A stretch of 64,000 nt of DNA, taken from assembly GCA_021229015.1 (NCBI GenBank), contig CM037788.1, forward strand, positions 56,975,525 to 57,039,524, read 5' to 3'. Positions 1 to 11,056 of the stretch are shown here, piece by piece. The translations under genes were made by a program, and so were the position numbers. The DNA is from Solen grandis. Taxonomy: Eukaryota; Mollusca; Bivalvia; Adapedonta; Solenidae. Below the pieces are notes generated by a model. It saw only the letters and a program-made list of their open reading frames with translations, was not told where the DNA came from and searched no databases. How positions within the stretch are numbered: position 1 is the stretch's first letter; every line of letters begins with the position of its first letter.

Positions 1-214
1 TTGGAACAAAGATTAAAAAAAAATCTTGATGAACCAGTACTGGAGAAACATTTCAATTAGTGATGTGAATTGTTTTGGAATTATCACAGAGATAGTGGCT
101 GGACAAGAACCAGAGACCCTCAAGTTCACTACTTGTAACACTGGAGCTAGTGCTTCAGATGATGTTTTCATTACAAAATGTTTCCATGAAACTTTTTCAT
201 TTTGATGTATATAG
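1..214 (+). other. left edge, unassigned open frame upstream of TDP2 exon
   Basis: Presumably TDP2 intron or upstream exon sequence. A frame stays open from about 17 to 205 and reads like ordinary protein (it contains GQEPETLKFTTC), but no good donor closes it and I cannot align it to the N-terminal UBA region expected upstream in TDP2. It may be intron. The exons for the TDP2 N-terminus otherwise lie before the window. Confidence 0.15.
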
Positions 215-355
215 TCGCACTGAAACAGACACATCTGTCATCATTCCTTGGACATTAAGTACATTCCGTATTCGCTTGCTGACATGGAACATTGACGGCC
301 TTGATCCCAGGAACTATGAGATACGGACCAAGTCTGTTGCTGATAGAATCAATAT
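215..355 (+). CDS. TDP2: TDP2 catalytic exon, upstream duplicate (exon A)
   Basis: Encodes about 47 residues ending in RIRLLTWNIDGLDPRNYEIR, the first motif of the TDP2 phosphodiesterase domain. The Asn of WNIDG is a catalytic residue in the family. The donor is AAT AT|GTAAGA (phase 2). The acceptor is inferred at TATATAG|TCGCAC (phase 2), so the exon is 141 bp, a multiple of three. It is a diverged duplicate of the exon at 3427-3549: same motif, same phases at both ends, same GTAAGA donor. Exon B is closer to vertebrate TDP2 after the motif (RMEGVCN, compared with RARGVC). Exon A reads RTKSVADRIN. It could be a mutually exclusive alternative exon or the remnant of an upstream tandem gene copy. 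The coding assignment is strong; the exact 5' splice position is moderate. Confidence 0.8.
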
Positions 356-675
356 GTAAGAGTTAGAGATGAAGAGCATTGCTTCAACATTTCCTGTGTT
401 CACAGTTTTACACTTTGTTTTGCAGGACCCCCCCACCCCTCAACCCCCAAAAATAGAGAAAAAAGAGAAAAAAAATCTATGTAGAGATATTAATGATTGT
501 AGACTATTATTTTGGAGAAAGAAGCAGCCCAGGGTCACAGTGGGGTTTTTCATTCTAGGTGAATGGTTTGCTGGGCCCTTTGATAAGGAAAAATAGTGTT
601 GTGAGAGAGGAAACTAGGGGAATAATAATGTGCATAACATAGGATACATTTCTATGTCTGTATTCACTAACTTTT

Positions 676-2043
676 TATACGCCGCCGGAGGCGGTCGTAT
701 ATTGGCGTCATCTTCTCTGTCTGTCCGTCCGTCTGTACGTCCGTACGTTCGTACGTCCGTACGTCCATATCTTGTGAACGCAACTCCTCCTACGTTTCTG
801 AATGAATCTTTTCAAAACTTGGTCAGTGTCATTACTATAATTGGTAGATGTGCATGAAGTGGCGATTTTCCGGTTCATTGATTTTTACATGATTTGTGTC
901 CCTTTGAAACTTAGTCTCTGTAGTTGAATGATATTGCAGCCTTGTGAATGCAACTCCTCCTACATTTCTGAATGAATCTTTTCAAAACTTGGTCAATGTC
1001 ATTACTATAATGGGTAGATGTGCATGAAGTGGTGATTTTATGGTTCATTGATTTTTACATGATTTGTGTCCCTTGAAACTTAGTCTCTGTAGATGTTTGA
1101 TATTGCAGCCTTGTGAACGTAACTCCTCCTACATTTCTGAATGAATCTTTTCAAAACTTGGTCAATATCATTACTATAATGGGTAGATGTGCATGAAGTG
1201 GTGATTTTCCGGTTCATTGATTTTTACAAGGTTTGTGTCCCTTGAAACTTAGTCTCTGTAGCTGAATGATATTGCAGCCTTGTGAACGCAACTCCTCCTA
1301 CATTTCTGAATGAATCTTTTTATAACTTGGTCAATGTCATTACTTTAATGGGTAAATGTGCATGAAGTGGTGATTTTATGGTTCATTGATTTTTACATGA
1401 TTTGTGTACCTTGAAACTTAGTCTCTGTAGCTGAATGATATTGCAGCCTTGTGAACGCAACTCCTCCTACATTTCTGAATGAATCTTTTCAAAACTTGGT
1501 CAATATCATTACTATAATGGGTAGATGTGCATGAAGTGGTGATTTTCCGGTACATTAATTTTTGCAAGATTTGTGTCCCCTGAAACTTAGTTTTCTTTAG
1601 CTGATTGATATTTCAGCTTTGGGAATGCAATTTCTTGTATGTTTCTGACCTAATCTTTTCAAAACTTGGGCAATGTCATTACTATACTGGGTAGATATGC
1701 ACAAAGCAGGGGCTTTGATGTTCATCAATATTTGCAATAGTTATGCCTTTCTAAACATGGTCTCTTTAAAACACAACTCAAGTTTCTAAACAGGTAAAAG
1801 TGTATAAGGCAAGGATTTTCTGGTACAGTGATTTTTGCAAGAGTTATGGGGAGAAAGAAAAAAGGATTCAAATTGATACTGCTATTTGACCTACTGTCAT
1901 ATTGGAAGCATTTTTAGGGTTCTATCTCTGTTCAGCTAAATTAATTGGTCTTACAGACTTCATTATGAGGTTATGCTTACAGAAATGTTAAAAGCAATAA
2001 TTAAAAGACCCCTCTTGGTCTTTATATTTTGTGGCGGCGTATA
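676..2043. mobile_element. pearl-like non-autonomous element with 169-bp tandem core
   Basis: Five to six head-to-tail units of 169-170 bp begin near 772, 942, 1111, 1280, 1449 and 1619, each opening with a form of TTGTGAACGCAACTCCTCC. The last unit is more diverged. The left end TATACGCCGCC (676) and the right end GGCGGCGTATA (2033-2043) are exact reverse complements. The left end itself folds as a hairpin (TATACGCCGCC-GGA-GGCGGTCGTATA) and is followed by a GTCC/TACG-rich low-complexity stretch to about 766. No protein is encoded. It lies in the TDP2 intron between the two alternative exons. The link to bivalve pearl elements is by architecture only. Confidence 0.7.
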
Positions 2044-2659
2044 TTGTGGCATCACTGGCACTCTTGTTCAGTGTTGCAGTGATGTAAACTTGTAAATATG
2101 CTTACAGATTTGTTAGTTTCATTTCAGGTCAAATAATTATGTTACCCCATTATTCAAAAGCCCCATTCAGTAGTAATATTTAGATCATCAAGTTATTTTT
2201 TAAAACCAGTGATCAAAATACACATACATGTATGTAATTCAATAACTCTTGGTCTGTAATATGGTCTATAATAACCATAATTAAAACTAATTGAAGTAAA
2301 CAAATGGGTTCGAGTTCTTTTTCCAGAAGTTGCTGGAGAAACCCAGTGAGATAATTACAAATGGAAATGATTTTCCGTATACAGTGCAATTTCATTAGTA
2401 TGGACACAATTATAACACAGATGACAATTAACTGGCTCAAATCATGGACCCCAGTCAGTACCTTTAAATTATGACCCAATATTAAATGTATATAGTTAAA
2501 ACATGGTACCTCCATTTGGACCCCAAGTACAGTGTTAAAATGGAACCTAGGTTTGAATACCAAGTTCTTCCTACCAAGACTGCACTGTGCTGCTTCATTT
2601 TTGCCATATGATCCAATGCTGTTCCCTCTCTCAATTCTCTTTCCTCTCTGTTGTGTGTC

Positions 2660-3325
2660 GTCAACTTTTGCGTTAAATGACATCTCCTCCTTAACTGCAG
2701 AGCAAACTTTAATGAAACTTTTCAGGAATGGTCATTGGGTGATATGGTACCAAAATAGCTAAAATGATTTCAGTTCGGTGAACAAGATGGCCGACAGAGC
2801 TAGAAATAAAAAGATTTGATCCTAAGTTAGTTAGCACCTTCATTTCTTTAAGCAATCTTCTTCAAACTTGTATATAGTGTTTATGGTCATAATCTCGATA
2901 AAGGCAGATATGATGCTGAAATTGTTATGATCCTCTAAATAAAATGCTTAGCAAGATGGCCGCCAGAGCTAAAAATAGGAAGCTCTTTTAACCCTTTCCC
3001 TCATAGAGGAAACCATGAAAAGACCTATGCGAACAGCATAAAACCAGATCAGCCTGCGAGTAACTCGCAGGCTGATCAGGTTTTATGCTGTTCGCTGCTC
3101 CTCAGTGGTCTGGAAATGAGGATTTTGTAATTAAATTTAGTAAGGTTTAACTGTGGTTTTCTGCAGATTAGGCTTTATGTGGTACCTATTGAGGGCGTCA
3201 AAAGGAGTATATATGAGGGAAAGGGTTAACACCATCTTCTCCTTAACTACAGTTTTGATGAAATGCAGTAGGAATGATCATTCGGTGGTCCTGTACAAAA
3301 ATAACTAAAATGGTTTAGGTTTGCA
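2660..3325. repeat. tandem-core repeat, about 160-170 bp units, split by a MITE
   Basis: The motif AAGATGGCCGMCAGAGCTA occurs at 2784 and again at 2953, 169 bp apart. The sequence starting CTCCTTAACTRCAG occurs at 2687 and again at 3239, after the inserted MITE. Removing the MITE restores two to three degenerate units. Non-coding. Confidence 0.55.
2992..3225 (+). mobile_element. piggyBac-like MITE, copy 1
   Basis: 234 bp, flanked on both sides by TTAA (2988-2991 and 3226-3229). Terminal inverted repeats begin CCCTTTCCCTCATA and end TATGAGGGAAAGGG. A long internal palindrome spans about 3046-3095, with arms TGATCTGGTTTTAT-like around a GCCTGCGAGT/ACTCGCAGGC centre. A second 234-bp copy in the opposite orientation is at 57395-57628, so the boundaries are firm. 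The TTAA target plus CCC-starting ends fit the piggyBac superfamily. It has no coding capacity. Confidence 0.85.
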
Positions 3326-3426
3326 GCCCTCTTGTTCATCTTATAATCCAGCTATTGTTACCTCCCCTATCAAACCAGTCTTCCATCCCATTCTCTTTAC
3401 CAATCGCTTATCTCCCCTTTCAAAAG

Positions 3427-3549
3427 TCATGTGACCACAGAGCCTGACGATGAACCATATCGTATACGATTGATTTCCTGGAACATAGATGGCCTCGACA
3501 GATTGAATGTAAAATCTCGAATGGAAGGAGTTTGCAACACGTTATTGAA
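3427..3549 (+). CDS. TDP2: TDP2 catalytic exon (exon B)
   Basis: Encodes YRIRLISWNIDGLDRLNVKS followed by RMEGVCNTLLK, the start of the TDP2 phosphodiesterase domain, including the catalytic Asn and Asp of WNIDG. The acceptor is a pyrimidine-rich tract ending CCCCTTTCAAAAG|TCATG and the donor is TTGAA|GTAAGA. Phases are 2 and 2, length 123 bp. It joins in frame to the exon at 4558. It shares position and phases with exon A at 215-355, from which it is separated by two repeat elements and a MITE. Closest to the canonical vertebrate sequence, so probably the ancestral version. Confidence 0.9.
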
Positions 3550-4557
3550 GTAAGAAAAAAACCTAAATGAATCAAGTGATCGATTTAAAACCATCATGAC
3601 ACTCTTGTTCAAAGTGAACATACTTGAATAAAAAAAGAAATTATAGAGTTCTCTTACTCATTGATGTGTTGTGAAGCCTGTATTTTTTTATTTTTTTTTT
3701 TGCTGTTCAGAGTTTTTGCATTGTTATTGGCAAAATAGCATCATTTTTCTATAAAGTTACCTCCCTTGATTAAGATAAATAATTGCAAGTTTGTAGCCAT
3801 GTAGAGGAATAAGTTTTTGTTCAAATAGATTTCAGTTAAGCAGTCTCTTCATATTTGAATAACTCTTTTTGCCTCTTAATCTAATGGACCCACTGTGGTT
3901 AGCAGTATATGATACAAGTCACTAATATAAACAAAATGCATAAGTCTGTTTGCCTCATGGATATCCATGTGCAAATTCATGACTTGATGAATATTAATTT
4001 ACTAAATGGAATATGAAACTTATGATCTTTCTTTGCTGTGCAGACTATGTAGAATCTAATCTACTATATTGTTTGAGCAAACAGAGGAGACCCTGGTTCC
4101 CCGTTAGACTTCTAACAGAAGGCATCTGATGTATGTTTGCTCTGTTTGCAAAATCATCAAAACATGTCTAAATGAGGTATAGGGTTAAAGGTCAAAGAAA
4201 AAATGTAAATACTTATCGGAATACGACTTTCCAAAACCTGGAACCTTATAATAAAGATGTTGTTATGTCATCTTAATATTTGAAAAAAATAGTTAAACCA
4301 ATAAAAAGATACAGTACATGTATATTTTAAATTCAGGGTTTGTGTGACTCTTTGTTAATTAAGATTGTATTTTGTAATTAAGAAATGGCATTAAAAATAT
4401 ATGCAATAATCATCATTCTGTTATTTTACTTTTATTAGGTATAGTAAACTCCACAATAATATATCTAAATTAATTAAATTGTCTACCAATGATATCCCAT
4501 GATTTTTACTATGTATTAGGCCCACTCTCACATAATTTTGTCCTCTGCCCTGCCCAG

Positions 4558-4768
4558 AGAGAAGCCCCAAGTGGTCTTCCTTCAGGAGTGTATAGAGGAG
4601 ACCGAGACCATCCTGCAGTCCAAGTGCCCCGCCTACCACTGTATCTCTGGTAACGAGGACGGATACTACACCATGATGATGTTACGCCAGGGTCAGGTAG
4701 AGGTGGAGGACACAGCCATACTGCCCTTCTCCACTTCCACCATGGGACGTAACCTGCTGTCTGTCAAG
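4558..4768 (+). CDS. TDP2: TDP2 catalytic exon with FLQE motif
   Basis: Encodes about 70 residues starting EKPQVVFLQECIEETE and ending STMGRNLLSVK. The Glu of FLQE is the metal-binding catalytic glutamate of the family, and GNEDGYYTMMMLRQGQV matches the following TDP2 strand region. The acceptor is TCTGCCCTGCCCAG|A (phase 2) and the donor CTGTCAAG|GTACAC (phase 0). The phase-2 start fits the ends of both exon A and exon B, so either can be spliced to it. Clearly GC-richer than the surrounding intron. Confidence 0.93.
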
Positions 4769-4987
4769 GTACACTTCAGTTATCTCCCTTTGTTTTTATT
4801 TTATTAGTAATTTTAGCAGTCTACTAAGACTACCATACATTAGATAAATGCTTTGGTGGTTTTTATGATCACCACCATGTCAATCAATATTTATCAGTGA
4901 TAATTCATAATTAAATATTTTCCAGTATTTATGAATATATTCCAACATAGTTGAAATTTTCCTCCACAACCAAATGCCTTTCAACAG

Positions 4988-5158
4988 TGCAGGGTAAAAG
5001 GAGAGAGGTTCCAACTAATCACCTCCCATCTGGAGAGTACTAAAGACTTCAGCGTAGAACGCAAGCGGCAACTCAAGACTGCCTTCTCCCACATAGCTAA
5101 CATTGAGAGGGATCGGACTGTTGTGTTTGGCGGAGATCTCAACTTACGGGATAATGAG
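4988..5158 (+). CDS. TDP2: TDP2 catalytic exon with TSHLEST and GDLN motifs
   Basis: 57 codons in phase 0-0. It contains FQLITSHLESTKDFS and RTVVFGGDLNLRDNE, the family motifs carrying a structural/catalytic His and the Asp/Asn pair of GDxN. The acceptor is TTTCAACAG|TGC and the donor GATAATGAG|GTCAGG. The arginine/lysine-rich helix between the motifs (VERKRQLKTAF) also matches TDP2. The next exon is 3.3 kb downstream. Confidence 0.93.
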
Positions 5159-5365
5159 GTCAGGAGTCACACACTTGTTGTCTGTTCTCTCTGAGGATAT
5201 CGAGCTATGTTTGATCATGTTGGTAACAAATCACAGTGTTGTTACATATTTTTTACAAATGTGATAAGATGCGATTGTTTGTCTCATCAAAAATCGATGT
5301 CAAACACATTTCACAAAATATTTTACACATTTGTAAGACCTGTTACGCATTTGATCACATTTGTT

Positions 5366-5430
5366 ACAGGTCGCTATATGATTGAAATACTATCGCAGCG
5401 ACGGTAAACCCCAATACAACAACAACAACT
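5366..5430 (+). mobile_element. SINE family 1, 3' tail fragment
   Basis: TCGCTATATGATTGAAATAC followed by TATCGCAGCGACGGTAAACC matches the tail of the full SINE copies (for example 58441-58689). It ends in an AAC-rich simple repeat. Confidence 0.6.
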
Positions 5431-6566
5431 ACAAATGTGATTTGTAAAAATATGGTCAAACATAGCTATACTGTGTAGATCTATGATGACTTCCTGAATT
5501 GAAACACAAAGCCAGTATGAGTGTTTACTTTGAGATTTGTTAAATAGTCTTAGGCAGCTCTTTCACAGATGATCAGTGTATGTCACATTGCTTGGGAAAC
5601 CACTGTTTTCGTAAACCCCCACTTTGAAGAAATGGGTTTAATATAGAATAAGGTATCCCCAAGCAGGTGCTTGTAGTACTACATGCCATGTCCCACAACA
5701 TGGCATCTTCACCAGTTCCGGGTAGTGAATATGTAAGTGCTTCTAAAATTTTCAGCCTGTGAAGTGAATGCATGCATGAAGAGTGAATGTGATCAGCCAT
5801 ATGATTGCACACAGAAAAAGAAATTCTAAATATAGGCTCAATACCACTCATAGCGCTGTTGCATATAAAGGAGAAACCACTCATTTTATTACAATCACAG
5901 AATGTTGCATTTGGTTACCATGTGACTGATACACACAGTTAAACATAAAATTCTTTGACATTGGCCATCTGTGAAAAAGCTCTGTAAGCATCTGTAAGGT
6001 ATATTTTACCCAATTTACCAAAATATAGCATTATAGATGAAGCTGCATTGCAAAGTGTTTCAAGTTATTTCACATCCTGTCCACTAAGTTTTTGTAATAG
6101 CTTGAGAAGGGCTGAAATGAGTACCCCTTTACCGGCGATTTGGGTAGAAAATTGCTAGTACCCAGGTACAAAATTATAACCCATTACCCACAGTTTGCCT
6201 TTTCAATTATGGTATCTCACATACCTCTTTTCCCGATAACATACATATATGTACATGTCAATAGCCAATTTGAAATGATATTCTTCAACAAACTCCTACA
6301 CTCTATCAAGAAATTATCTTAATGTGCATCTAAGGTAAATGATATTGGATGTACAAAGTCTGTATTAATTAAGCCCTCAGTGAAACATCTTCTATGGCAA
6401 GTTGTCAGTTATAGGTGGTAAATTGGCATTTCATGTCAGTCTTTTTTTATGTAATGACTGCATCTCCACAGGTATCCATTGGTAATAGTATGATGGGTAC
6501 TTTTGTAAAAAGACTTTGTTTTCAGTCCTATCCAGGTTTTCTAGCTGTTTACAATACTACTTATTA
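5431..6566 (+). other. TDP2 intron, no feature recognised
   Basis: AT-rich intron sequence. Scattered short open frames lack motif or splice support. I see nothing else in it. Confidence 0.5.
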
Positions 6567-8043
6567 GTCCCCTACCAGCATCGCTGAAGGGGACTATAGG
6601 TTTTCACCCCTAGACCTGTTTACCCCTACGGATTCTCTGTATTTCTTATGGATTTGATGTCCGAAATATGCACTACGGAGCGATACTGAAAATTCTATGG
6701 AAATCAGCAAAAATATGACATTGTTACGTTTTTTACTCATTTTACGCGAAATAATGTGCTTTGCACACAATAGGGTACTTGTCATACATCTGTGTTGCTT
6801 AGATGTTTACTTTTAGTTACATTTAATAAGTATTTAAGCATGTGTTTTGTTTGCATTTGGAATACTCTGATGAAATGGTAGCAATTTATGGTAGTTTTTT
6901 TCATGTTAAAGATGGGGTAAAGAAAGTCAACAGGTGATTCAGAATATTCTCTGACAAAAAAGAAATCAGCTCACGAGGTTATCTTTCTTCGTATCCTGAA
7001 CTACGGCATGTTGACAGCCTTCTCCAAAAGGCTGTTACTTCATGCATGGCAAGGTGTGTAATTCTGATTTTTCATATAAATATGCGGGAAGAAATGAAAG
7101 CCATTTTTACAGAAATCCGCATGAAGATAGTGTCAAACTGAATAAAAAACAAAAAATATGACTTCTTTCGCCACATCAACATCTAAAGTGTGTCTAGTCT
7201 ATATTTCAGATATAAGTCAGTAACCAGTATACTGAAATGCTTCAAGTCATTATTTGAGATCTAATTCAGGTTCTGTTTGTGAAAATCAAGTTCATTCCAG
7301 TGAAAATTGTTATTATACCTCCAAAAAATGAACATCAGTTTATACGTATGGTTGTATAAGTAATTCATTCATAAATGATGAATAGTTATTAATTACTCTA
7401 AGAACTAAAGACTACTGACAGTCAAAAACTACTGATAAAACACTGCCGGACTACTGACACGCCTTGAAAGGGGTAAACAGGTCTGCAATCCATCAGTCTC
7501 TCAGTCACGCATGTTTTTCGGGCTTTTTTTCTTAATACTTGCAGATATTGATCTAATATTTGGTATGTCAATCTACCACCATGAGTCACAGATCAAGTTT
7601 GTGTTTTATCCTGGTTCACTGACTTGGACATTTTTTTTAAAAATAGAAGTTTTCAGTACTTTTTTTCTAAACACTTGCAGATATTGATTTAATATTTGAT
7701 ATGTCAGTCTACCACCATGAGTTACAGATCAAGTTCGAGTTCATACTCACCAAGATACTAACCCTAAACAAATTCATTCATGTACAAAATGCACCAGATT
7801 AGCTATTCAGACTATACGGAGTCTTGGGAGTTGATATTTTTTGTCATTGTGACTTTCATCAAAAGTATTGATCAAATAATTGACTTGTTGTAGCGGGAAG
7901 AGGGGCAGGGGTTCTTAGTTTTCTATTTGCCTGTAGGGGGTTTAGTACATGTATTGCCTAAACAATACCGTTACTTTCAGAATGCTTGTTCAGGGGAGGT
8001 AACCCATATTTCAAAATGTCTTTTTCCCTCGGTAGGGGCTAGT
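6567..8043. mobile_element. non-coding element with inverted ends and about 132-bp tandem units
   Basis: The left end TAGTCCCCTACC (about 6567) is an imperfect inverted match to the right end GGTAGGGGCTAG (about 8032-8043). Just inside the left end is a GCTGAAGGGGACTATAGG segment whose reverse complement motif also occurs near 32970. Two tandem units of about 132 bp (CACTTGCAGATATTGATYTA, near 7540 and 7672) lie in the right half. An inner inverted pair, ACCTGTTTACCCC (about 6616) and GGGGTAAACAGGT (about 7470), suggests a nested structure. It sits in the last TDP2 intron. Confidence 0.5.
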
Positions 8044-8455
8044 TTGCCTTATATGTATACAATGGAAACTGCTGGCTAGATATGAAAATATTTTGGCAGT
8101 AACCCTCTACCAAGAGAGTTCAAAATATTTCCTTCCTTACATTAACATGGTTGTCAAGAGTGAGGCTGGTTTGTCTCTTATATATATCTAGTGATCTTCA
8201 AAAAAAACAAAAAAACATTGGCAAATTAGAAAATATTTTGGAACAGTTGTTAAAATCTGAGTTTCAAGAGGATTGTTAAAAGTATTTATCTCCTTAAAAT
8301 AAACTTAGTTGTTTAAATCAAATTGTCATTTCTCTTCATGTTTGGATGTATTGTAAAGATTTTTGATATAAAGTCATATTGCTCACTATGCACTTATTTA
8401 ATGGATTAATGATTTTTATTGTCAGTGGATATAATTAAGTTTGGTTTCATTTCAG

Positions 8456-8755
8456 TTGGCTGCTATTGGTGGACTGCCAGACGGGGTGCATGACATTTGG
8501 GAGGTGACAGGCAAACGTCCAGAGGCCAAATTCACCTGGGATACTCAGCGGAATGACAACCTTGAGTGGTCAGCCCGGTTTAGGCCTCGGTGCAGGTTTG
8601 ACCGCTTGTATATTCGACATTCAGAGCCACGAGTGGTCAAGCCAGAGTATTTTGAGCTGATTGGATTAGAGAGACTGAAATCTTGTCAGCGGTTCTGCAG
8701 TGACCACTGGGGTCTGCTGACCCACTTCAATATCCTGTCCAAACTGCCAAAGTAG
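8456..8755 (+). CDS. TDP2: TDP2 terminal exon with SDHWGLL motif and stop
   Basis: 99 codons plus TAG, starting in phase 0 after the acceptor TTTCATTTCAG|TTG. Motifs in order are IGGLPDGVHDIWE, FTWDTQRNDNLEW, FRPRCRFDRLYIR and, near the end, RFCSDHWGLLTHFNIL. The SDH Asp and His are catalytic in TDP2, which removes tyrosyl adducts left at DNA 5' ends by topoisomerase II. Together with the three preceding exons this completes an apparently intact catalytic domain. The N-terminal UBA-like region is outside the window. No clear AATAAA lies close downstream, so the 3' UTR end is unknown. Confidence 0.95.
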   Translation: MAAIGGLPDGVHDIWEVTGKRPEAKFTWDTQRNDNLEWSARFRPRCRFDRLYIRHSEPRVVKPEYFELIGLERLKSCQRFCSDHWGLLTHFNILSKLPK

Positions 8756-9228
8756 CCATACTGTCAGTGAAGATTCATTGTGACAGAATATACTGTGGAA
8801 CTTTGAACCCGGAACAGGGAGGTGAAAATTAATAACTATAAAACAAGGGCTGTACGTCATGAACTTTCTAGGGTCTAAATATATATACACAGTAACAGTA
8901 GTTTCATTCTTAACACATGTCTGGTACATAGTAGCTCTATTATAAAACGGTTATTGGATTCATAAGCTCCATTATAACCTAACAGTAGGGTCAAGTCTAG
9001 ATATGAAGCAGCTCCATTATAACCCAACAGTAGGGTCAAGTCTAGATATGAAGCAGCTCCATTATAACCCAACAGTAGGGTCAAGTCTAGATATGAAGCA
9101 GCTCCATTATAACCCAACAGTAGGGTCAAGTCTAGATATGAAGCAGCTCCATTATAACCTAACAGTAGGGTCAAGTCTAGATATGAAGCAGCTCCATTAT
9201 AACACTATAATTGGGTTCAGTCTTCTTT

Positions 9229-9482
9229 GGGGCCTCCCTGGCCGAAAAGGTGAATTTGCTGACTTTAACACTCACTCAGCCCCTCACCAATGTCACCATG
9301 TGGGTTTGAATCCCGGCAGGGTTATTTGGATTTTCATGTGAGGAAGCCTTCCAGCTGGCTTGCTGTAGGTTGGTGGTTCTACCTTGATGCCTCTGTGCAT
9401 TCGAGGTCTTCCTCCACCTATAATTAGCTGGACGTCGCTATATCACTGAAATACTGTCGAAGCGACGGTAAACTCAAATATT
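9229..9482 (+). mobile_element. SINE family 1 (tRNA-derived), copy inside minisatellite
   Basis: The head has an A-box-like CCTGGCCGAAAAGGT and a B-box-like GTGGGTTTGAATCCC. The body is TTTTCATGTGAGGAAGCCTT and the tail TGAAATACTGTCGAAGCGAC GGTAAACTCAAATA. It matches copies at 34646, 49184 (-) and 58441. Confidence 0.85.
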
Positions 9483-10165
9483 CGTAGTCAAGTCTTCATA
9501 TTGGGCAACTCCATTATAACACTATAATAGGGTTCAAGTCTTCATATGGGGCAACTCCATTATAACACTATAATTGGGTTCAAGTCTTCATATGGGGCAG
9601 CTCCATTATAAGACTATAATTGGGTTCAAGTCTTCATATGGGGCAACTCCATTATAACACTATAATTGGGTTCAAGTCTTCATATGGGGCAGCTCCATTA
9701 TAACACTATAATTGGGTTCAAGTCTTCATATGGGGCAGCTCCATTATAACACTATAATTGGGTTCAAGTCTTCATATGGGGCAGCTCCATTATAACACTA
9801 TAATTGGGTTCAAGTCTTCATATGGGGCAGCTCCATTGTAAGACTATAATTGGGTTCAAGTCTTCATATTGGACAGCTCCATTATAACACTATAATTGGG
9901 TTCAAGTCTTCATATGGGGCAACTCCATTATAACACTATAATTGGGTTCAAGTCTTCATATGGGGCAGCTCCATTATAAGACTATAATTGGGTTCAAGTC
10001 TTCATATGGGGCAGCTCCATTATATCGCTATAATTGGGTTCAAGTCTTCATATGGGGCAGCTCCATTATATCGCTATAATTGGGTTCCAGTGTCAATTTA
10101 CAGCAGCTCTGTTATAACACTATAATTGGGTTCAAGTCTTCATATGGGGCAGCTCCATTATATAA

Positions 10166-11056
10166 TTGGGTATTATTGGATTATGAAATCGAAATCTTAC
10201 CTGTATCGTGCTATTAATATGCTGTCGATCTCTTATGAAGATCTCTTTGTGGAATATATTAATAAATAATAATCCATTAGTAACATTTTTCTTTATTTAT
10301 TCAATCGTTTCTTGCAATAAATACAGAACGGTAAACAAAATAAACAAATAGGGTTACAACAATAATATGGAGCGAAAACATACGAACTGCATTCTACAAA
10401 AAGAGCACTTATAAACATGCACATTTTTCAAAGCACTTTGCACAACGAAATATCACTGAAAATTACATGTAATTACATTCTTACTGTCTATCATTTTTAT
10501 CGCACACCTCAAAGAACCTTGTGATATCAGTTTGTTTTGTACACAGTTTTCTCAAACTTACGCTCTTAGATGGACAAGTAGGTTCTAGAGGCATTGTGAA
10601 TTATGACACGGGTTCATTCTACGATGGTATTTAAAGCAAATTTGGCATATTTTGAGCAAAGATTGCCAAGCACAACAGCTTGTGTTTGGCCAGCTAATTA
10701 CCATGCAAATATTTCGGCAAAACATAATCCGGTAATTAATGAAAGCCTAACATCACGGTTTGTCGTACAGATAGCCACGTGCCAAGCTAGTGTCACCAGT
10801 CGACTGATAGGTGCGAAAAATATCGGCGGGCTGATTAGCGTCGGTGGAATTTGAGATAAACAAACAATTATGCATTGTTCTATAGGGTGAGGGCCCAAAT
10901 TTTCACTTTGAGATAACAGTAATTTGAAATAAATAAACTTTGAGACACACGAAATTAATGTATATAGACAAAGAAGGGAAAAATCGGGACCAAGTCAATT
11001 GATTTGACATAGCCGAAATTTCGACATACGCAAATTGGAGATAACGAGTTCCAACT
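10166..11056. mobile_element. unclassified insertion in the minisatellite
   Basis: About 890 bp of non-repeat sequence interrupts the 46-bp array, which resumes on the right in the same orientation. The right part carries degenerate TTTGAGATAA / TTTGAGACA periodic motifs and ends CGAGTTCCAACTGTA. No protein or clear terminal repeats seen; an 83-residue frame at 10603-10854 has no recognisable content. Confidence 0.4.

Noticed and set aside
8875..9341. Open frames on both strands with 15-residue protein repeats
   Set aside because: By-product of a 45-bp minisatellite whose unit is a multiple of three. Both strands are open, and the plus frame runs into a SINE.
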